From Lachnospiraceae bacterium UBA7182 (GTDB lineage Bacteria > Bacillota > Clostridia > Lachnospirales > Lachnospiraceae), in NCBI GenBank assembly GCA_002491115.1, contig DKVI01000083.1, positions 1-37,342 on the forward strand: a stretch of DNA of 37,342 bases. The letters are read 5' to 3'. This document shows, one piece after another, positions 32,932-37,342 of this stretch. A program made the position numbers and the translations under genes. Position 1 is the stretch's first letter; each line of letters begins with the position of its first letter. The notes below the pieces were generated by a model. The model ran no database searches. It saw only the letters and a list, made by a program, of their open reading frames with translations, and was not told the origin of the DNA.

Positions 32932-34448
32932 ATATACAGGAAGCAAAAGAAGAGATTATCCGGAGCGTGCAGGCGTATACGGCCAGGGATGCGCGTGGGT
33001 TTTACCGGATTGCGCCCGTGCGCCAGCGTCCGGTGCTTCTCATGGGGCCGCCCGGCATCGGCAAGACGGCGATCATGGAGCAGGCAGCCAGAGAATGCGG
33101 CGTGGGGCTGGTGGCTTACACCATCACCCATCATACAAGACAGAGCGCTGTGGGGCTTCCGCAGCTTGTGAAGCGGACTTTTGACGGGACGGAATATACC
33201 GTGACGGAATATACCATGAGCGAGATTGTGGGGTCCGTCTATGAATACCAGGAGAGGACCGGATACAAAGAAGGGATTCTTTTTATTGACGAGATCAACT
33301 GTGTGTCGGAGACACTGGCGCCTACCATGCTGCAGTTTCTGCAGTACAAGATGTTCGGAAACCATAAAGTGCCGGAAGGCTGGATCATCGTCGCCGCGGG
33401 CAATCCGCCGGAATGCAACCGTTCTGTCAGGGAGCTGGATATGGCGGCGCTGGACCGGGTGCGGGTTCTGAACGTGGAGGCGGAATTTTCGGTCTGGAAA
33501 GAGTATGCCCTGTCTGCCGGGGTGCATCCGGCGGTCCTGTCTTATCTGGAACTGAATCCGGAATATTTCTATCAGGTGACGCTGACCCGGGATAAAAGGG
33601 AGTTTGTCACGGCCAGGGGATGGGAAGATTTGTCCGTGCTGCTGACCGAATACGAGCGCCAGGGGATGCCGGTGGGTCTGCCTTTTATGGAAGAATTTTT
33701 GAGGATCAAAAAGATTGCCTCGGATTTTGCTTCCTATTATCAGATGTATCATGCCTATACAGGAAGATACAAAGTGCTGGCGCTGGCCGAAGGAAGCCTG
33801 ACGGACCGGGAAACAGGCGAACTTTCCGATCTGTTAAAAGAAGCGCCGGGAGATATCCGCTGCATGTTCGTGCGGCATCTGCTGGCAGCGGCTTCCGAAA
33901 GAATGTGTACATACGCCCGGAACCAGAAGCTTTTCAAAAGGAAAAAAGAAGTGCTGGGACAGCTTGACACTTATATGAAAAGGGAAGATGTTTCATGGGA
34001 AGGTTTTTTCAGGAAGCGTTTTCAGGAAGTTCAGATTAAAAAACAAAACGGGCTTTTGGAGCCGTGGGAAGAAAGTATGGAATCCCAGGTGGACGAAGAT
34101 CTGAAAACATTCCTTTATGCAGGCCAAAGTCCGTCCGGCAAAGACAGAACAGAAGAACTGTCGGTGCAGGATGGACTGGCAGAAGAAGAACAGAGACTAA
34201 AGGAACAAGGGGCAGCGCTTTGTGGATTCCTGGGGCGTATCACGGATTTTCTTGCGGGTACTTTCGGGGAAGACCTGGAACTTGGTGACTGGCTCTGGGG
34301 GATCAAAAACCACGGAGATTTTAAAAACTGCGGATATACAATAAAACCGGAGTTTCTTGCACTGCTGGAAGAAAAAGGACAGGAAGAGAGGCTTCGCAAA
34401 AATATTTTACAAATGGAGGGTTTATATGAAACTGCTGATCGCGTCTGA
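32928..34448 (+). CDS. MoxR-like AAA+ ATPase
   Basis: 506 aa. Walker A GPPGIGKT (40-47), Walker B ILFIDEIN (117-124), sensor-1 region WIIVAAGNPPE, and ELDMAALDRVRVL as the arginine-finger region place it in the MoxR branch (AAA_5). After the AAA module come about 250 helical residues including a lid and a tail (GYTIKPEFLALLEEKGQEERL). It overlaps the VWA gene upstream (ATGA) and the phosphoesterase downstream (23 nt), so the three are translationally linked. The ATPase and the VWA protein presumably form a complex. Confidence 0.9.
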   Translation: MNIQEAKEEIIRSVQAYTARDARGFYRIAPVRQRPVLLMGPPGIGKTAIMEQAARECGVGLVAYTITHHTRQSAVGLPQLVKRTFDGTEYTVTEYTMSEIVGSVYEYQERTGYKEGILFIDEINCVSETLAPTMLQFLQYKMFGNHKVPEGWIIVAAGNPPECNRSVRELDMAALDRVRVLNVEAEFSVWKEYALSAGVHPAVLSYLELNPEYFYQVTLTRDKREFVTARGWEDLSVLLTEYERQGMPVGLPFMEEFLRIKKIASDFASYYQMYHAYTGRYKVLALAEGSLTDRETGELSDLLKEAPGDIRCMFVRHLLAAASERMCTYARNQKLFKRKKEVLGQLDTYMKREDVSWEGFFRKRFQEVQIKKQNGLLEPWEESMESQVDEDLKTFLYAGQSPSGKDRTEELSVQDGLAEEEQRLKEQGAALCGFLGRITDFLAGTFGEDLELGDWLWGIKNHGDFKNCGYTIKPEFLALLEEKGQEERLRKNILQMEGLYETADRV

Positions 34449-34968
34449 CATCCATGGATCTGCATATTTTTGCAGGAAACTGCTGGAAGCTTATGACCAG
34501 GAGGAAGCGGACAAACTGATTCTTCTGGGGGATATCCTGTACCATGGCCCCCGCAATGACTTGCCGGAAGAATACGCACCCAAAGAGGTACTTGCCATGT
34601 TGAACGCAAAAAAAGAGGAGATTTTATGCGTCCGGGGCAACTGTGATACGGAAGTGGACCAGATGGTGCTGGAATTTCCCATACTGGCAGAGTACGGTTT
34701 TCTGTATGAGCAGGGCAGGATGATCTTTCTGACCCACGGGCATGTGTTCAACGAGCAGAATCTGCCCATGCTGAAAAAAGGAGATGTACTGCTCCATGGA
34801 CATACCCATGTGCCGGTATGCCGGGAACATGCGGCGTATGTCTATATGAACCCGGGGTCGGTATCCATACCCAAAGAAAAAAGCCCACACAGCTATATGA
34901 TTTATGAAGACGGACTGTTTGTATGGAAGGATCTGGATCGGAAGGAATATTTAAGCTATCATCTGTAG
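34426..34968 (+). CDS. yfcE: YfcE-type metallophosphodiesterase
   Basis: 180-aa calcineurin-like phosphoesterase with the five metal-binding motifs: D8-x-H10 (SDIHGS), GD36-x-x-x-H-G (GDILYHGPRND), GNCD, LTHGH and GHTHVP. Length and the terminal NPGSVSIPKE match YfcE/MJ0936-like enzymes, which cleave phosphodiesters in vitro. I chose ATG 34426 after GGAGGGTTTAT; a longer frame from 34357 adds 23 residues out of family and inside the AAA gene. It overlaps the AAA gene by 23 nt and is the last of that operon; its link to the VWA/MoxR pair is unclear. Confidence 0.88.
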   Translation: MKLLIASDIHGSAYFCRKLLEAYDQEEADKLILLGDILYHGPRNDLPEEYAPKEVLAMLNAKKEEILCVRGNCDTEVDQMVLEFPILAEYGFLYEQGRMIFLTHGHVFNEQNLPMLKKGDVLLHGHTHVPVCREHAAYVYMNPGSVSIPKEKSPHSYMIYEDGLFVWKDLDRKEYLSYHL

Positions 34969-35029
34969 ATAATTATGAAAATTTATTCATAAAAAATGCA
35001 CAAATATACAGTAAATAATGAAAAAAAGC

Positions 35030-35057
35030 TTGCATTATCGAAAGTATGCTTTATAAT
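35030..35057 (+). promoter_or_regulatory. Sigma-A promoter for the polar amino acid ABC operon
   Basis: TTGCAT, a 16-nt spacer and TATAAT, about 58 nt before the binding-protein start. The leader carries GGAAAGAGGA and AAGGGAATT before the ATG. Confidence 0.78.
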
Positions 35058-35114
35058 GTCAGATAGGTTCAAAAGAACCAGGATATTTCTGAAAGGAAAG
35101 AGGACAAGGGAATT

Positions 35115-35981
35115 ATGAAAAAGAAAATGATCAGCATGATGTTATGCGCGGCTATGACGGCGGCTATGCTCGCAGGCTGCGGAGGCAACAATGCAGCAGA
35201 CACAAGCGCTCCGGCCGCAGAGGACGGCGCAGGAGAAGAAACGCCTGAAGCAGAAGCGCCCGAGGCGGAGGCTCCGGCAGAGGAAAATACAGAAGCGGAA
35301 GACGCATCGGCGGCGCCGGCGGACGGCACGCTTGTGATGGCTACCAACGCGTACTTTGAGCCCTATGAGTATTATGAAGGAGATCAGGTAGTCGGCATTG
35401 ATGTGGAGATGGCGCAGGCTGTGGCCGATAAGCTGGGAATGGAACTGAAAGTAGAGGATATGGAGTTTGATTCCATCATTCCCGCGATCAATTCCGGCAA
35501 AGCCAACATCGGCGTGGCGGGTATGACCGTTACGGAAGACCGTCTGAAAAATGTGGACTTTACCAATCCGTATACGACGGCTACCCAGGTGATCATCGTG
35601 CAGGAAGGCAGTGAGATCACCGGCGAGGCAGATCTGACAGGCAAGACAGTCGGCGTTCAGCTTGGAACCACCGGAGATATCTATGTATCCGATATGGACG
35701 GCGTTACGGTTGAACAGTACAATAAAGGTATGGATGCGGTGCAGGCTCTGACCACCGGAAAGATTGACGCGGTTGTCATTGACAACGAGCCGGCGAAACA
35801 GTTTGTATCCAAGGCAGAAGGTCTTAAGATCCTCGAAGAAGAGTTTGTGACGGAAGAATATGCCATCGCCATCGCCAAAGGCAATGAAGAGCTTCTCGGA
35901 AAGATCAACACGGCGCTTGACGAACTGACTGCCGACGGAACACTTCAGGCAATCATTGACAAGTACATTACAGCAGAATAA
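35115..35981 (+). CDS. Amino acid ABC transporter substrate-binding lipoprotein (SBP_bac_3)
   Basis: 288 aa. A lipoprotein signal (MKKKMISMML..., lipobox LAGC, Cys22) is followed by a Glu/Ala/Pro-rich linker to about residue 72, then a type II binding domain of family 3: LVMATNAYFEPYEYYEGDQVVGIDVEMAQAVADKLG, FDSIIPAINSGKANIGVAGMTVTEDRLKNVDFTNPY, GKTVGVQLGTTGD, AVVIDNEPAKQFV. The arginine and Asp in TEDRLKNVDF and VIDNEP are typical for polar or general amino acids. It heads a three-gene operon with permease and ATPase. Substrate cannot be fixed from sequence. Confidence 0.93.
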   Translation: MKKKMISMMLCAAMTAAMLAGCGGNNAADTSAPAAEDGAGEETPEAEAPEAEAPAEENTEAEDASAAPADGTLVMATNAYFEPYEYYEGDQVVGIDVEMAQAVADKLGMELKVEDMEFDSIIPAINSGKANIGVAGMTVTEDRLKNVDFTNPYTTATQVIIVQEGSEITGEADLTGKTVGVQLGTTGDIYVSDMDGVTVEQYNKGMDAVQALTTGKIDAVVIDNEPAKQFVSKAEGLKILEEEFVTEEYAIAIAKGNEELLGKINTALDELTADGTLQAIIDKYITAE

Positions 35982-35991
35982 CAGGTGAATT

Positions 35992-36681
35992 ATGGGGAGC
36001 TTTCAGGAACGGTTTTATCAGAACTTTATACAGGACGACCGCTGGATGTACATGTGGAACGGCCTAAAGGTGACTTTGGAAGTGACGCTGCTGGCCACAC
36101 TGATGGGGATTGTGATCGGCTTTATCGTCGCCATCGTGCGTTCCACCTACGACCGTACGGGGAAATTTAAGATACTGAATTTCCTGTGTCAGGTATATCT
36201 GACGGTCATCCGGGGTACGCCGGTGGTGGTGCAGCTTCTAATCATCTACTTTGTGATCTTCGGGTCTGTGGATATCAGCAAAGTTGTGGTGGCTGTGCTG
36301 GCTTTTGGCATTAATTCCGGCGCGTATGTGGCGGAGATCTGCCGCGCGGGTATTATGTCCATTGATATCGGGCAGCTCGAGGCAGGCAGAAGCATCGGTT
36401 TCAGCTACGGGCAGACCATGTGGTATATCATTCTGCCCCAGGCGTTTAAAAACGTACTCCCGGCCCTTGGAAATGAGTTCATTGTACTCCTGAAAGAGAC
36501 CTCCGTATCCGGATACATAGCCCTGCATGACCTGACAAAGGGCGGCGATGTGATCAGAAGCCGTACTTACGACGCGTTCATGCCCCTGATCGGTGTTGCT
36601 TTGATCTATCTGGTACTGGTGCTGGGATTCACCAAACTGGTGTCCATACTGGAGAGGAGGCTGAACCAGAGTGAGCGATAA
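35992..36681 (+). CDS. Amino acid ABC transporter permease (HisM/GlnP family)
   Basis: 229 aa with an amphipathic N terminus and about five membrane segments. WNGLKVTLEVTLLATLMGIVIGFIVAI, YLTVIRGTPVVVQLL and the EAA loop EAGRSIGFSYGQTMWYIILPQAFKNVLPALGNEFIVLLKETS are characteristic of polar amino acid permeases. It starts 10 nt after the binding-protein stop and overlaps the ATPase gene by 11 nt. One permease gene suggests a homodimeric channel. Confidence 0.93.
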   Translation: MGSFQERFYQNFIQDDRWMYMWNGLKVTLEVTLLATLMGIVIGFIVAIVRSTYDRTGKFKILNFLCQVYLTVIRGTPVVVQLLIIYFVIFGSVDISKVVVAVLAFGINSGAYVAEICRAGIMSIDIGQLEAGRSIGFSYGQTMWYIILPQAFKNVLPALGNEFIVLLKETSVSGYIALHDLTKGGDVIRSRTYDAFMPLIGVALIYLVLVLGFTKLVSILERRLNQSER

Positions 36682-37342
36682 TGTATTAATCAGCGTCCGG
36701 GGCGTATGTAAGAATTTTTCCGGAAAAGAAGTGTTAAAAGGCATTGACCTGGATATCCGAAAAGGAGAAGTGGTCGTGATTATCGGGCCTTCCGGTTCAG
36801 GCAAGAGTACATTTTTACGCTGCCTGAACCTGCTGGAGGTTCCCACCGGCGGCCAGATCTTTTTTAACGGTGCGGATATTACAGACAGTAAGGTAGATAT
36901 TGATCTGCACCGCCGGAAGATGGGGATGGTGTTCCAGCATTTCAATCTGTTCCCCCACATGGATATCCTCAGGAATATGACCATCGGCCCGGAGAAGCTT
37001 TTAAAAGAGTCAAAGGAAGAAGCGAAAAAGCATGCCATGGAGCTTTTGGAGCGCGTGGGGCTTGCAGACCGCGCCCATGCGTATCCAAGCCAGCTGTCCG
37101 GCGGCCAGAAACAGAGAATCGCCATTGTACGGGCCCTGTGTATGCGGCCGGAAGTGATGCTTTTTGACGAACCGACTTCGGCGCTTGATCCGGAGATGGT
37201 AGGAGAGGTGCTACAGGTTATGAAAGGCCTTGCGGGAGAGCATATGACCATGGTCGTAGTGACCCATGAGATGGGATTTGCGAAAGAAGTGGCGGACCGG
37301 GTGGTGTTTCTGGACGAAGGCATCCTGATGGAGCAGGGCGCG
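36671..37342 (+). CDS. Amino acid ABC transporter ATP-binding protein (GlnQ-like), 3' partial
   Basis: The start is GTG 36671 (VSDNVLISVRGVCKNF) after GGAGAGGAGG, overlapping the permease stop. Walker A GPSGSGKST, Q-loop MVFQHFNLFPHM, signature LSGGQKQRIAIVRAL, Walker B VMLFDEPTSALDPEMVGEVL and the switch His in VVTHEMGFAKEVADRVVFLDEG are present, and 224 codons are in frame up to the right edge. Only about 20-25 residues are missing compared with GlnQ/HisP-type proteins (about 240-250 aa). Confidence 0.93.
   Translation, partial: MSDNVLISVRGVCKNFSGKEVLKGIDLDIRKGEVVVIIGPSGSGKSTFLRCLNLLEVPTGGQIFFNGADITDSKVDIDLHRRKMGMVFQHFNLFPHMDILRNMTIGPEKLLKESKEEAKKHAMELLERVGLADRAHAYPSQLSGGQKQRIAIVRALCMRPEVMLFDEPTSALDPEMVGEVLQVMKGLAGEHMTMVVVTHEMGFAKEVADRVVFLDEGILMEQGA

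Noticed and set aside
34974..34991. Hairpin TATGAA/TTCATA after yfcE as a terminator
   Set aside because: Very AT-rich, short, and followed by A rather than T on the plus strand.
36238..37323. 361-aa minus-strand open frame
   Set aside because: It is antisense to the amino acid permease and ATPase, whose motifs are complete.

Overview
The window looks like a chromosomal segment of a gut-type Clostridia, most likely a Lachnospiraceae species. The evidence is clostridial-style ribosome binding sites, near-consensus sigma-A promoters (TTGNNN-16/17-TATAAT), short Cys-rich and WYL proteins typical of this family, a THF riboswitch in front of folT, a BspA-type leucine-rich-repeat surface protein, and lipoprotein-anchored ABC binding proteins. 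Most genes look moderate in GC. One 5-kb gene (about 18.6-23.6 kb) is conspicuously AT-rich and looks acquired.

Layout. (1) 1-6.0 kb: a giant secreted repeat protein, cut by the left window edge and interrupted by an apparent one-base deletion near 4262. (2) 6.1-8.1 kb: an orphan Uma2-family nuclease followed by a decayed tail of an AlbA_2/COG2865-type protein, then on the minus strand a short variant of undecaprenyl diphosphate synthase and a 67-aa ferredoxin:thioredoxin-reductase-like protein. (3) 8.2-13.2 kb: a complete branched-chain amino acid ABC operon, livJ-livH-livM-livG-livF, with a strong promoter, a hairpin between livJ and livH, and a terminator. (4) 13.2-15.7 kb: a two-TM protein, then an ECF sigma factor translationally coupled to a zinc-finger anti-sigma factor, then a multi-TM protein carrying a second copy of the same zinc-finger domain at its C terminus. 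(5) 15.7-18.3 kb: a BceA-like ABC ATPase divergent from an OmpR-type regulator and an intramembrane-sensing kinase. The permease expected for such a module is absent. (6) 18.3-24.5 kb: an AT-rich accessory block with a 1677-aa DUF4011/SF1 helicase/REase/DUF3320 protein (candidate anti-phage defence), a remnant of an SMC/YhaN-like ATPase, and a hicAB toxin-antitoxin pair. (7) 24.5-26.4 kb: a methyl-accepting chemotaxis protein preceded by a perfect flagellar-sigma (sigma-28/sigma-D) -10 box. (8) 26.4-30.5 kb: folT under a THF riboswitch, a tandem pair of WYL-domain regulators, and nudC. (9) 30.6-35.0 kb: a DtxR/MntR-like regulator, a gamma-carbonic anhydrase-like protein, a DUF2201/VWA protein coupled to a MoxR-like AAA ATPase, and a YfcE-like phosphoesterase. 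(10) 35.0-37.3 kb: a polar amino acid ABC operon (binding lipoprotein, permease, ATPase) running off the right edge.

Most of the window is housekeeping transport and regulation. The observations I consider most worth a second look are: the AT-rich DUF4011 helicase-nuclease flanked by remnants and hicAB; the sigma/anti-sigma operon with a duplicated zinc-finger domain placed at opposite protein ends; the Bce-like module lacking its permease but retaining palindromic operators; the THF riboswitch with a possible ribosome-binding-site-sequestering platform; and the sigma-28 box driving a lone chemoreceptor. I did not find a transposase, integrase, CRISPR array, tRNA or rRNA gene. All calls are from reading the sequence and from memory of families; no search was run.
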